Source: an uncultured Bacilli bacterium
GTDB lineage: Bacteria > Bacillota_I > Bacilli_A > RF39 > UBA660
Direction: 5' to 3'
Assembly: GCA_947588865.1 (NCBI GenBank)
Contig: CANPYQ010000005.1
Span: 1-21,458, forward strand
Length of the DNA: 21,458 nucleotides
Part shown: positions 7,063-15,028 of the stretch, piece after piece
How positions within the stretch are numbered: position 1 is the stretch's first letter
Layout: every line of letters starts with the position of its first letter
The notes under the pieces: model-generated
Seen by the model: the letters and a program-made list of their open reading frames with translations, nothing else
What the model was told of the DNA's origin: nothing
Databases searched by the model: none
Position numbers and translations under genes: made by a program

Positions 7063-7970
7063 AAAATATTTTTATAACAGGAGCCACTAGCTTTATTGGT
7101 ATTTATCTAATTGAAGAATTAAATAAAAAAGGCTATAATGTAACTGCACTCATAAGAAAAAATTCTACAAAAAAAAATCTGTTATTAAAATATCCAAATA
7201 TAGATATTGTTGAAATAGATTTGGAGGATATTGAAAAATTACCTCATATTATTAATAAAAAATGTGATGTTTTTTATCATTTAGCCTGGAATGGCACAAG
7301 AGGTGCTGCAAGAGATGATGAAAATTTGCAAAAAAGCAATTATGAATATTCTATAAATACATTAAAAATTGCAAAAGAAATGGGGGTTAAAGTATTTATA
7401 TCTGCTGGTTCTCAAGCTGAGTATGGTCTTTATAAAGATGTAGTGACAGAGAATACAGAAGAAAAACCTGTAACTGAATATGGTAAGTATAAATTATATT
7501 TTTGCAATTATGCAAAAGATTATTGCGATAAAAATGATATAAAATTTATAGAACCTAGATTTTTTAGCCTATATGGTTGTGGAGACTATGAAAAGACGTT
7601 AGTTATAAGTTGTATAGATAAAATGTTAAATAATGAAGATGTTGATTTGACTCAAAGTATTCAACTATGGAATTTTTTAAATATAAAGGATGCGGTTAAG
7701 GCATTAATTTGTTTGCAAGAATCAGGAAAAACTGGTATTTATAATTTTGGGAGTGAGGATACTAGGCCATTAAAAGATTTTATATATGAAATCTATAATC
7801 TTACTAATTCGCATAGCAAATTAAATTTTGGATCAATCCCCTATAGTAGTTCTGGAATTATAAATGTAAATCCTTCTATAACAAAGTTAAAAAATGAAAC
7901 TGATTGGATTCCTACTATAACTTTTAAAGAAGGGATAGAGGAAATAATAGAAAAGAGAAAGCAAAAATGA
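7059..7970 (+). CDS. Extended SDR: NAD(P)-dependent sugar-nucleotide epimerase/reductase
   Basis: The 303-residue protein has the extended SDR fold: nucleotide-binding TGATSFIG (7-14; Ser replaces the usual middle Gly), AWNGTRG (76-82), a substrate-pocket SAGSQAEYG (115-123) and the catalytic pair Tyr141/Lys145 in YGKYK. The AWNGTRG and SQAEYG pattern is common in reductases acting on CDP-deoxysugars such as CDP-abequose synthase and YerF-like proteins. It is not a typical UDP-galactose epimerase pattern. The start overlaps the transketolase stop (ATGA at 7059-7062), so the two are translationally coupled. Most likely it reduces or epimerises the product of RfbG and the transketolase. A C4 or side-chain ketone reductase is my best guess. 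The SDR assignment is secure; the exact reaction is not. Confidence 0.85.
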   Translation: MKNIFITGATSFIGIYLIEELNKKGYNVTALIRKNSTKKNLLLKYPNIDIVEIDLEDIEKLPHIINKKCDVFYHLAWNGTRGAARDDENLQKSNYEYSINTLKIAKEMGVKVFISAGSQAEYGLYKDVVTENTEEKPVTEYGKYKLYFCNYAKDYCDKNDIKFIEPRFFSLYGCGDYEKTLVISCIDKMLNNEDVDLTQSIQLWNFLNIKDAVKALICLQESGKTGIYNFGSEDTRPLKDFIYEIYNLTNSHSKLNFGSIPYSSSGIINVNPSITKLKNETDWIPTITFKEGIEEIIEKRKQK

Positions 7971-8914
7971 AAAAAATAAGCGTACTGATACCAACATTTA
8001 ATGAGGAAGAAAATGTTAAATTATTGACTGAAGCAATAAAAGAAGAATTTAAAAATGAATTACCAAATTATAATTATGAAATTGTTTTCATCGATAATTA
8101 TTCAAAGGACAATACAAGAAATATTATTAAAGAATTATGTAAATCAGATAAAAATATAAAAGCTATATTTAATGCTAAAAACTTTGGACAATTTAATTCT
8201 CCTTTTTATGGATTACTTCAAACGACAGGGGATTGTACTATTTTAATGTGCGCTGATTTTCAAGATCCAGTTGATATGATACATAAATTTGTTAAAGAGT
8301 GGGAAGATGGGTATAAAATAGTAATAGGAATTAAAAAGAAAAGTAAAGAAAATAAATTAGTATATTTTCTTAGAACTTGTTATTATAAACTTGTCAAAAA
8401 ATTTTCTACTGTTGAACAAATAGAACATTTTACGGGATTTGGGCTATATGATAAAAAATTTATAGAGGTTTTAAGAAATTTAGATGATAGCCAACCATAT
8501 TTAAGAGGAATTGTTGCAGAAATAGGTTACGAAAGAAAAGAAATTACATATACGCAACCAAAAAGAAAATATGGAAAAAGTAAGAATAATTGGTACAGTT
8601 TATATGATGCAGGAATGATAGGTATAACATCATATACAAAAGGTATTATGAGAATGGCAACAATAGGCGGATTTATAATAGCAATTTTAAGTTTTATAAT
8701 GGGTATAGTTTATTTGATACAAAAGTTAATTAATTGGAATAAATTTTCAGCAGGAGTTGCTCCGGTATTAATAGGGTTATTCTTTATGGGATCTATTTTA
8801 TTATTTTTTATAGGCTTTTTAGGTGAATATATATTAAATATGAATGTTAGAATAATGAAAAGACCATTAGTTGTAGAGGAATCTAGAATAAATTTTGATA
8901 AAAATGATTCTTAA
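7967..8914 (+). CDS. GtrB/DPM1-like GT2: undecaprenyl-phosphate glycosyltransferase
   Basis: The 315-residue protein has a cytoplasmic GT2 domain (about residues 1-225) and two C-terminal membrane helices (about 228-252 and 262-288), the GtrB layout. Seen motifs: VLIPTFNEEENV (6-17), IDNYSKDNT (42-50) and NFGQ (72-75). Where most relatives have D-A-D it has C95-A-D97 before FQDP. A subgroup of these enzymes in O-antigen loci carries a similar non-Asp first position, so this may be normal for its clade. HFTGFGLYD and QPKRKYGKSKNNW are also typical of that subgroup. It overlaps the SDR by ATGA and ends the operon. Its likely job is to move the CDP-activated sugar onto undecaprenyl phosphate for GtrA. 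Donor identity is inferred from the operon. Confidence 0.85.
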   Translation: MKKISVLIPTFNEEENVKLLTEAIKEEFKNELPNYNYEIVFIDNYSKDNTRNIIKELCKSDKNIKAIFNAKNFGQFNSPFYGLLQTTGDCTILMCADFQDPVDMIHKFVKEWEDGYKIVIGIKKKSKENKLVYFLRTCYYKLVKKFSTVEQIEHFTGFGLYDKKFIEVLRNLDDSQPYLRGIVAEIGYERKEITYTQPKRKYGKSKNNWYSLYDAGMIGITSYTKGIMRMATIGGFIIAILSFIMGIVYLIQKLINWNKFSAGVAPVLIGLFFMGSILLFFIGFLGEYILNMNVRIMKRPLVVEESRINFDKNDS

Positions 8915-8918
8915 TTTT

Positions 8919-8952
8919 AAAAGTGAATTTCAAAATTTGATTTTCACTTTTT
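8919..8952 (+). terminator. Intrinsic terminator of the rfbFG/transketolase operon
   Basis: A 9-bp perfect outer stem (8919-8927 with 8943-8951) starts just after the stop at 8912-8914. A smaller nested stem, TCAAA (8930-8934) with TTTGA (8936-8940), lies in the loop. Five T at 8948-8952 follow the C of the right arm, with more T-rich sequence after. This fits a rho-independent terminator and separates the operon from tagO. Confidence 0.75.
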
Positions 8953-8970
8953 ATTTATTTAAGATTATTT

Positions 8971-8998
8971 AAATTTGTGAATTAAAATTCACAAATTT
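8971..8998. repeat. 28-bp inverted repeat between operons
   Basis: Two perfect 13-bp arms (8971-8983 and 8986-8998) are separated by only two A. The core of each arm is TTTGTGAATT and its complement. Neither strand has a T tract after it, so it does not look like a second terminator. It ends about 50 bp upstream of the tagO -10 box, where a dimeric regulator could bind, or it could be an mRNA-stabilising hairpin. The rest of 8915-9072 holds the terminator and promoter and no gene. Confidence 0.7.
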
Positions 8999-9028
8999 GA
9001 CAAATATAAAAAAAAATCTACAAAAACT

Positions 9029-9056
9029 TTGTAAATAATATTAAATATGATATAAT
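9029..9056 (+). promoter_or_regulatory. Extended -10 promoter of the tagO polysaccharide operon
   Basis: A perfect TATAAT at 9051-9056 is preceded by TG at 9048-9049, an extended -10. A weak -35, TTGTAA (9029-9034), lies 16 bp upstream. The predicted transcription start is about 9063, the first G of GGTGAT (9063-9068), so the leader would be only about 10 nt. A TTGACA at 8997-9002 has only a poor -10 (TACAAA) at the right distance. Confidence 0.65.
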
Positions 9057-9072
9057 TAGAATGGTGATATAG

Positions 9073-10116
9073 ATGGGTAGCATAAATATTACAACAATTT
9101 TGTTAATGGTTTTTATACCTTTTGTTTTCGTTGCTTGTATAATACCTGCAGTAAAGAAAATTGCTATACACGTTGGAGCATTAGATATGCCAAATAAAAG
9201 AAAGGTTCATCAAACTCCAATGCCTCGTTTAGGTGGACTTGGAATTTATGCAGGATTTTTACTTGGATATATGATATTTGGTGAGCATACTCCAACTATG
9301 AATTCAATACTTATTGGCAGTTTCATTTTAATAATAACAGGCGTAATCGATGATATAAAGCCGTTAAAAGCTACATATAAATTGATAGGTCAAGTTATAG
9401 CAGCTTTAATAGTAGTGTTTTACGGGAATTTATTATTAGCTGATGTAAGTTTCTTTGGATTATATTTTAATTTTGGATGGGTTTCATATCTTATAACAAT
9501 ATTGTTTATTTTAGGTTGTATAAATTGCTTAAATTTGATTGATGGATTAGATGGACTTGCTGGAGGAATAAGTGCGATATTCTTTTTAACGATAGGCATA
9601 ATAGCTTATTTTCAAGGAAGAATTGGGCTTTCAGTCGTCATAACATTTATAATGTTAGGATCTACTTTAGGATTTTTAGTACATAATTTTAATCCAGCAA
9701 AAATTTTTATGGGAGATTCTGGTTCTATGTTTTTAGGATTCATTATAGCTGTAATAACATTATTGGGATTTAAAACAATTATAACTTCTTCAATAATTAT
9801 TCCACTCTGTATTTTAATCGTCCCAATACTTGATACATTATGCGCAATAATAAGAAGAAAATTAAAAGGAGAAAGTATAGGAACTCCTGATAAAAGTCAT
9901 TTTCATCATCAATTGCTTAGAAGGAATTATAGTGTCAGGACTACTGTACTTATTATATATTTAATTACAGCTTTATTTTCTACAGCGTCTATAATTTGGT
10001 TACTTGTTGATAAAAAAATAGGATATATAATATATGGGATACTTTTATTTGCACTTATTATATTTGTGTTTAGTACTGATATATTATTTGAACATAAAAA
10101 AAAGGGTGACTTATGA
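9073..10116 (+). CDS. tagO: Undecaprenyl-phosphate N-acetylhexosamine-1-phosphate transferase (TagO/WecA family)
   Basis: The enzyme transfers a sugar phosphate, usually GlcNAc-1-P, from UDP-sugar to undecaprenyl phosphate and starts wall teichoic acid or capsule synthesis. The 347-residue protein has about eleven membrane helices and the family motifs in order: DMPNKRKVHQTPMPRLGG (38-55), the catalytic Asp pair DD93-94 in GVIDDIKPL, NLIDGLDGLAGG (about 155-166), NFNPAKIFMGDSGS (about 206-219) and the cytoplasmic HFHHQLLRR. A GGTGAT four bases before the ATG sets the start. It is first in its operon and overlaps the flippase gene by ATGA. TagO versus WecA cannot be separated by sequence alone; the lineage and position favour TagO as the general initiator of this locus. 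Confidence 0.92.
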   Translation: MGSINITTILLMVFIPFVFVACIIPAVKKIAIHVGALDMPNKRKVHQTPMPRLGGLGIYAGFLLGYMIFGEHTPTMNSILIGSFILIITGVIDDIKPLKATYKLIGQVIAALIVVFYGNLLLADVSFFGLYFNFGWVSYLITILFILGCINCLNLIDGLDGLAGGISAIFFLTIGIIAYFQGRIGLSVVITFIMLGSTLGFLVHNFNPAKIFMGDSGSMFLGFIIAVITLLGFKTIITSSIIIPLCILIVPILDTLCAIIRRKLKGESIGTPDKSHFHHQLLRRNYSVRTTVLIIYLITALFSTASIIWLLVDKKIGYIIYGILLFALIIFVFSTDILFEHKKKGDL

Positions 10117-11627
10117 GAACAAAAAATACAATATATAATTTATTAGCAGATGTTTTGCCTCAAATAATAATTGTATTTGTAAGTTTTTTTAGAGTTAAAA
10201 TTTTTCTTGAATATTTAGGAACTGAGCAACTTGGTTTGTATCAATTGTATGCCCAAATTTTATCATATTTATCTTTAGCTGAACTAGGACTTACAGGTGC
10301 GGCAATGTATTACTTATATAAACCTATAAGTGAAAAGAATTATAAAAAAATAAGTGCAATTTTAAGTGGAGTGCAAAGAACATTTAGGTATATATTACTT
10401 GCAATGCTGATTATAGGTATAGCATTAACATTTAATATTTCATTTTTCTTTAAAAATGATTGTTTTACAAATACCTTCTTAATGATTACATTTGCTATAG
10501 CCTTTTTGTCAAATATATTAGGTTATTTTATAACACCTTATATAGTTATGTTTGATTCTAGCCAAGAACGTTATAAATATATATTACATGTACAAATTCT
10601 TTTAATAATTAGACATTTGTTAGCAATATTATTAGTTGTCGTTTTTAAAAATTTGTATTTTATATTAATATTAGAGCTAGTATTTTCTATACTTCAAAAT
10701 GTTATAATAAGGTTATTATTCAAAAAGAATTATCCTAAAGTAAAGTTTACAAAGGAAAGAGATTACTGTTTTTGGAAAAAAACGAAATCACTAATTCCTC
10801 ATAAAATAGGAACATTAGTCGCAAATAATATAGATGTTATAATTATTTCTAAAGTTTTAGGCCTTGCAACTGTTGTCGTTTATAACTGTTATTATTATGT
10901 TATATTTAATCTATCTAATATAATAGGAAGAATTGGTAATGCTTCAATCGCAAGTGTAGGAAATCTTATTGTTTCTGATAAAATTAAAAGTTATAATGTT
11001 TTTTTAGAATATAATTCAATGCTGTTTTTTATTGCTACTGTAATATGTGTTCCACTCGCTATTATGATTAGCCCTTTTGTGGAAATATGGTATGGAAAAG
11101 AAATGTTAGTTAATAATTTTACTGCGATCATGTTTGTATTTCTATTGTTTTATTCAATTATAAGAATAGTACTGAACACTTTTTCGAGTGCTTCGGGATT
11201 ATTTAAGGAAACTTTAATTTGTACATATTCGGAAATTGCTATTAATTTAATTGTTTCCTTAATTTTAGTTAATTATATTGGAATTACTGGACTTTTAATT
11301 GGCACTTGTTCTTCATTAATTATAAGTGAGTTTTTAATTAAACCATTTATACTAAATAAAAATATTTTTAATAATAAAATAAGTAAATATTATTTAGATT
11401 GTTTTAAATTTTTCATATTCATTTTTATTTCCTATATTTTATTATATTTTATTATTACAAAATTTAGTATTACGAACATGTTTATGTGGTTTATAGTGGG
11501 AATATTAATTTTTACTATTAATTTGTTATTTAGTTTAATATATTATAAAGTTATAAATAAAATTAATTTTTTATCAAGAATAGAAATTTTAAATAAGATT
11601 AAATTTGTAAAAAAATTTATTAGTTAG
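10113..11627 (+). CDS. wzx: Wzx-like polysaccharide flippase
   Basis: The 504-residue protein has about fourteen hydrophobic segments, the length and layout of the MATE-like polysaccharide exporters (RfbX/Wzx). The N-terminus matches the family pattern: a first helix with a buried charged residue, then YLGTEQLGLYQLY (about 35-47) and LSLAELGLTGAAMYYLY (about 51-67). It should flip undecaprenyl-pyrophosphate-linked repeat units to the outer face. It overlaps tagO by ATGA and sits seven bases before a GT2 gene. The family match is good by pattern. The lipid-linked substrate is assumed from the locus, and a teichoic acid or lipid flippase of the same superfamily cannot be excluded. Confidence 0.85.
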   Translation: MRTKNTIYNLLADVLPQIIIVFVSFFRVKIFLEYLGTEQLGLYQLYAQILSYLSLAELGLTGAAMYYLYKPISEKNYKKISAILSGVQRTFRYILLAMLIIGIALTFNISFFFKNDCFTNTFLMITFAIAFLSNILGYFITPYIVMFDSSQERYKYILHVQILLIIRHLLAILLVVVFKNLYFILILELVFSILQNVIIRLLFKKNYPKVKFTKERDYCFWKKTKSLIPHKIGTLVANNIDVIIISKVLGLATVVVYNCYYYVIFNLSNIIGRIGNASIASVGNLIVSDKIKSYNVFLEYNSMLFFIATVICVPLAIMISPFVEIWYGKEMLVNNFTAIMFVFLLFYSIIRIVLNTFSSASGLFKETLICTYSEIAINLIVSLILVNYIGITGLLIGTCSSLIISEFLIKPFILNKNIFNNKISKYYLDCFKFFIFIFISYILLYFIITKFSITNMFMWFIVGILIFTINLLFSLIYYKVINKINFLSRIEILNKIKFVKKFIS

Positions 11628-11634
11628 GTGAAAT

Positions 11635-12615
11635 ATGAAAAAAGTTAGTGTTGTTGTTCCTGTTTATAATACAAGTCTTTATTTAAAAGAATGTATTGAC
11701 AGTTTAGTTAATCAAACTTTGGATGATATTGAAATAATTTTAATTAATGATGGTTCTACTGATAATTCATTGTCCATTATAAATGAATATAAAAAAAAGT
11801 ATCCCCAAAAAATAATTATTATATCTCAAGAGAACTTAGGGATTAGTGTTGCACGTAATGCAGGAATTAAAGTATCTAAAGGAAAATACATTGGCTTTGT
11901 AGATAGTGATGATTTCGTTAAATTGGATATGTTTGAAAAATTATACGAAAAAATAGAAAATGCAAATTGTGATATAGTAGTTTGTGATTATCAAAAATAT
12001 ACGATGATTGATAATAATTATGAATATATTGATGTTACAAAAAATATTAAAAAAGATAATATATATGAAGATCCTTCATTAATCTTTAATATTGATTTTG
12101 GGCCTTGTAATAAATTGTATAAAAAAGAGCTTTTTAATGATATTAAATTTCCCATAAATAAAAAATATGAAGATTTGAATGCAATATTGAAAGTATTTTT
12201 GGAAGCACAAAAAATTTCCGTAATAAAAAGTCCTTTATACATATATAGACAAAATGAAAAAGGTGAAACATTAACTGTGGATTACAAAATATCTGATATA
12301 TTATATATTTTAGAAGATTTGTTAGTTTATGCAAAATCAAATAAAAATTATAATGTTTTAGAAAAATATTTCAAAAAAATGTGTGTTAATAAACTTATAT
12401 ATTATCTAGTATATTCTTATAAATTAAATGATAAGGAATTTATTTTAACTTTTAGAAAAAATATTATAAATTTTTTAAATAAAAACTTTAAATATTGGAA
12501 GTTAGAATTGTTGAATGATAAAAGGCTTAATATGAAATTAATTTCAAAAATTGTAGTTAGTTCAAATTTTCTTTTTAAATTATATAGTGATAGAAAGTTC
12601 GCGGTGAAACTATGA
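11635..12615 (+). CDS. GT2 glycosyltransferase
   Basis: The 326-residue cytoplasmic GT-A enzyme shows VVVPVYN (6-12), NDGSTDNS (38-45), an acceptor-side VARNAGI (72-78), the metal-binding DSDD (90-93) and a later KYED (about 178-181) containing the probable catalytic Asp. These match the EpsJ/capsule GT2 group. The C-terminal third is Lys/aromatic-rich and probably peripheral to the membrane. TAGGTGAAAT just upstream of the ATG provides a Shine-Dalgarno. It overlaps the GtrII-like gene by ATGA. It shares its layout with the GT2 genes at 16576 and in the fusion at 18680, which suggests paralogues adding different residues to one repeat unit. The sugar cannot be read from sequence. Confidence 0.9.
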   Translation: MKKVSVVVPVYNTSLYLKECIDSLVNQTLDDIEIILINDGSTDNSLSIINEYKKKYPQKIIIISQENLGISVARNAGIKVSKGKYIGFVDSDDFVKLDMFEKLYEKIENANCDIVVCDYQKYTMIDNNYEYIDVTKNIKKDNIYEDPSLIFNIDFGPCNKLYKKELFNDIKFPINKKYEDLNAILKVFLEAQKISVIKSPLYIYRQNEKGETLTVDYKISDILYILEDLLVYAKSNKNYNVLEKYFKKMCVNKLIYYLVYSYKLNDKEFILTFRKNIINFLNKNFKYWKLELLNDKRLNMKLISKIVVSSNFLFKLYSDRKFAVKL

Positions 12616-14093
12616 AAATTTTTAAATGCAAAAAATTATATATATCATTTATTGTTGGGTGCATTTTAACTTGCATAATGTTTATCCCATCATTTAATAT
12701 GGATGGTCTATGTACAAAAAGCCTAGGATATAGTGCAGCTTCTATTAATTTTCTTAATGCTGGAAGATTGATTACGTACATTTTTTATCTTATATTTGAT
12801 TTTATTAATTTGCCAGTTGAAATATTATCTATTATTTCAATATTATTTTCTAATATATTTTTATCTATAGCTATTGTTGATTTTTATAGTTTGATTATAC
12901 GAGATTCTAATGATAGAAAAATAAATTTCCTTATTTATTTAACAATAATTTTCATGATATATAATCCTATAACTATTGAGCTTTTTCTATTTGATGAGTC
13001 ATTTGTAATGTGTATGGGTGTTATGTTTGCAGTTAAAGCTGTTAAAGCATTTTCTAACGAAAATAAAAAAGGCTATATGCTTTCCTTGCTGTATGCTATA
13101 CTATGCTGCATGTCTTATCAAGGAATAATTTGTGTATATGCTTCTCTTATAATACTATATATAGTATTTGATTTGTTTGATAAAGATAAAAAACAGTTTA
13201 AAGAATTATTCTCTAAATGTATTAAAGCAGCCATTATATATGCAATTTCACTTATAATAAATTTTATAATTATAAAATTTATAGCAATTTTTAATGATTC
13301 TCCAAAAATTAGAACATTTGATATTATTTCTAATATTAAATATGCAATACGATTCGCTTTGGAAAATCTTAAAACTGGTGGAGGATATATAGACTTTAAA
13401 TTATATTACTTATTAATTTTTGGATTTGTTTTTTGTATAATTTTTTGTTTATTAAAAAGGAAAAATAAATCAGATATAAAATATATATTTTATTTGTTAA
13501 TTACATTAATAGTTTGTATTTTCGTACCTTTTGTTGTAAATATTGCTATGGAAACATCTTCTAATTATACTTCCCCTAGAATGTTTATGTCAATGGGATT
13601 TGTTGGATCTATATTGATAATCTTTTTAATAAAATATTTAAAAATTTATGATATTAAATATTTAAGAGTTTTTATGTTAATATGTATGTTTTCATTTTTT
13701 TCCTATGTATCATATAAATATATAATTATTACAAAAGGGGGATTAGATAGTTATAATATGGATATTGCTTATATGGACACATTAGAAAAAAGAATATTAG
13801 ATTATGAAAAAGAAAAAAATTTAGTTGTTAAAAATATATATTATGCTTATGATGTTCATTCAAATTTTTGTAATGATGTTGGATTTTGCAATAGTTATTC
13901 ATATAGATTTTTTGCTCAAGAGTGGTCTGCAGAGAAAGCAGTTAATCTTTTAAATACAAAAGGAAAAATAAATTATAAAAAGATGAACCAGAAAGATTTG
14001 AAAAAATATTTCAAAGAATTTAAAGATTATGTAAAATATGATGATGCACAGTTAATTTTCGATGAAGAAAATTTATATTTATTGATATATTAG
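12612..14093 (+). CDS. GtrII-like membrane glucosyltransferase
   Basis: The 493-residue protein has about ten membrane helices. It carries an extracytoplasmic loop after the first helix with SAASINFLNAGRLITYI (about residues 41-57), a pattern I associate with the GtrII glucosyltransferase family. FDESFVMCMGVMFA and the MSYQGIICVYASL segment later are also family-like. The last 90 residues form a soluble domain. GtrII-type proteins transfer a sugar from undecaprenyl phosphate to a surface glycan on the outside. The strongest support is context: the next two genes are GtrB and GtrA, so 12612-15431 is a complete Gtr cassette. It overlaps the upstream GT2 by ATGA. The transferred sugar is unknown; glucose is the default for the family. 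Confidence 0.78.
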   Translation: MKIFKCKKLYISFIVGCILTCIMFIPSFNMDGLCTKSLGYSAASINFLNAGRLITYIFYLIFDFINLPVEILSIISILFSNIFLSIAIVDFYSLIIRDSNDRKINFLIYLTIIFMIYNPITIELFLFDESFVMCMGVMFAVKAVKAFSNENKKGYMLSLLYAILCCMSYQGIICVYASLIILYIVFDLFDKDKKQFKELFSKCIKAAIIYAISLIINFIIIKFIAIFNDSPKIRTFDIISNIKYAIRFALENLKTGGGYIDFKLYYLLIFGFVFCIIFCLLKRKNKSDIKYIFYLLITLIVCIFVPFVVNIAMETSSNYTSPRMFMSMGFVGSILIIFLIKYLKIYDIKYLRVFMLICMFSFFSYVSYKYIIITKGGLDSYNMDIAYMDTLEKRILDYEKEKNLVVKNIYYAYDVHSNFCNDVGFCNSYSYRFFAQEWSAEKAVNLLNTKGKINYKKMNQKDLKKYFKEFKDYVKYDDAQLIFDEENLYLLIY

Positions 14094-14101
14094 GAGGTAT
14101 T

Positions 14102-15028
14102 ATGAAACTTACTTTTGTTGTTCCTTGTTATAATGAGGAGAAAAATATTAAATTATTTTATGAGGATGTTTTAAAAAATTTTAAAGATTCAAAATATGAA
14201 ATTGAGTTAATTTTTATAAATGATGGAAGTAAAGATGGTACATTAGATGAATTAAAAAAATTAACGAATAAAAAAGATTTTAAAATTATGGTTATAAATT
14301 TTTCTAGAAACTTTGGTAAAGAGGCAGGCATTTATGCTGGGCTTGAATATTCAACTGGAGATTTTATTGTATTAATTGATGCTGATATGCAACAACCACC
14401 AAGTCTTGTTTTGAATATGTTACAGGCTATTGAAAAAGATAGCGATATAGATATTGTTGCTTACTATCAAGAAAAAAGAATTGAAGGTAAGATACTTACA
14501 TTTTTTAAATCCAAATTTTACAAACTTATGAATAAAATAACAGATGTTCCATTTGTAAATGGAGCTAGTGATTTTAGACTATTTAAAAAAAGTGTTAAGG
14601 ATACTATATTAAAAATGAGTGAACATGATAGATTTTCTAAAGGTATTTTTGCGTATATAGGTTTTAATACGCATTATATACCATATACTCCTTCTAAACG
14701 TGCAAATGGCAAAACTTCTTGGAGTTTTAAAAAATTATTTATATATGCTTTATCCGGTATATTATCATTTTCAAAAACTCCAATTAGAATTATAAGTAAA
14801 CTTGGAATACTAAATATATTTATTTCAATTATTTGGATGCTAGTCTTACTCATTTTGAATTTGTTTGATAGTATTTGGTTTATATGTTCATTTATATTAT
14901 TTGTTTCAGGAATTAATTTTTTCTTAGAAGGGATTCTTGGAGAATATATTTACAGAAGTTATAAAGAAAATAGAGCAAGACCTATATATATAGCAAAGGA
15001 AGTAATTACAAATGAAAAAGATAGTTGA
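14102..15028 (+). CDS. gtrB: GtrB: undecaprenyl-phosphate glycosyltransferase (GT2)
   Basis: The 308-residue protein has a GT2 domain and two C-terminal membrane helices (about 232-256 and 259-283). Seen motifs: FVVPCYNEEKN (5-15), NDGSKDGT (40-47), NFSRNFGKEAG (66-76) and the metal site D93-A-D95 followed by MQQPP. FRLF and the GKTSW box are typical of GtrB/DPM1-like enzymes. It should transfer a sugar, usually glucose from UDP-glucose, to undecaprenyl phosphate. GGAGG close before the ATG gives a strong start. It overlaps gtrA by 17 bp, so the pair is probably co-translated. Unlike the GtrB-like protein at 7967 it keeps the full D-A-D. Confidence 0.92.
   Translation: MKLTFVVPCYNEEKNIKLFYEDVLKNFKDSKYEIELIFINDGSKDGTLDELKKLTNKKDFKIMVINFSRNFGKEAGIYAGLEYSTGDFIVLIDADMQQPPSLVLNMLQAIEKDSDIDIVAYYQEKRIEGKILTFFKSKFYKLMNKITDVPFVNGASDFRLFKKSVKDTILKMSEHDRFSKGIFAYIGFNTHYIPYTPSKRANGKTSWSFKKLFIYALSGILSFSKTPIRIISKLGILNIFISIIWMLVLLILNLFDSIWFICSFILFVSGINFFLEGILGEYIYRSYKENRARPIYIAKEVITNEKDS

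Noticed and set aside
8997..9024. TTGACA with TACAAA 16 bp downstream, a possible promoter before tagO
   Set aside because: The -10 is poor, while a perfect extended -10 lies at 9048-9056 close to the gene. The TTGACA also overlaps the end of the inverted repeat.
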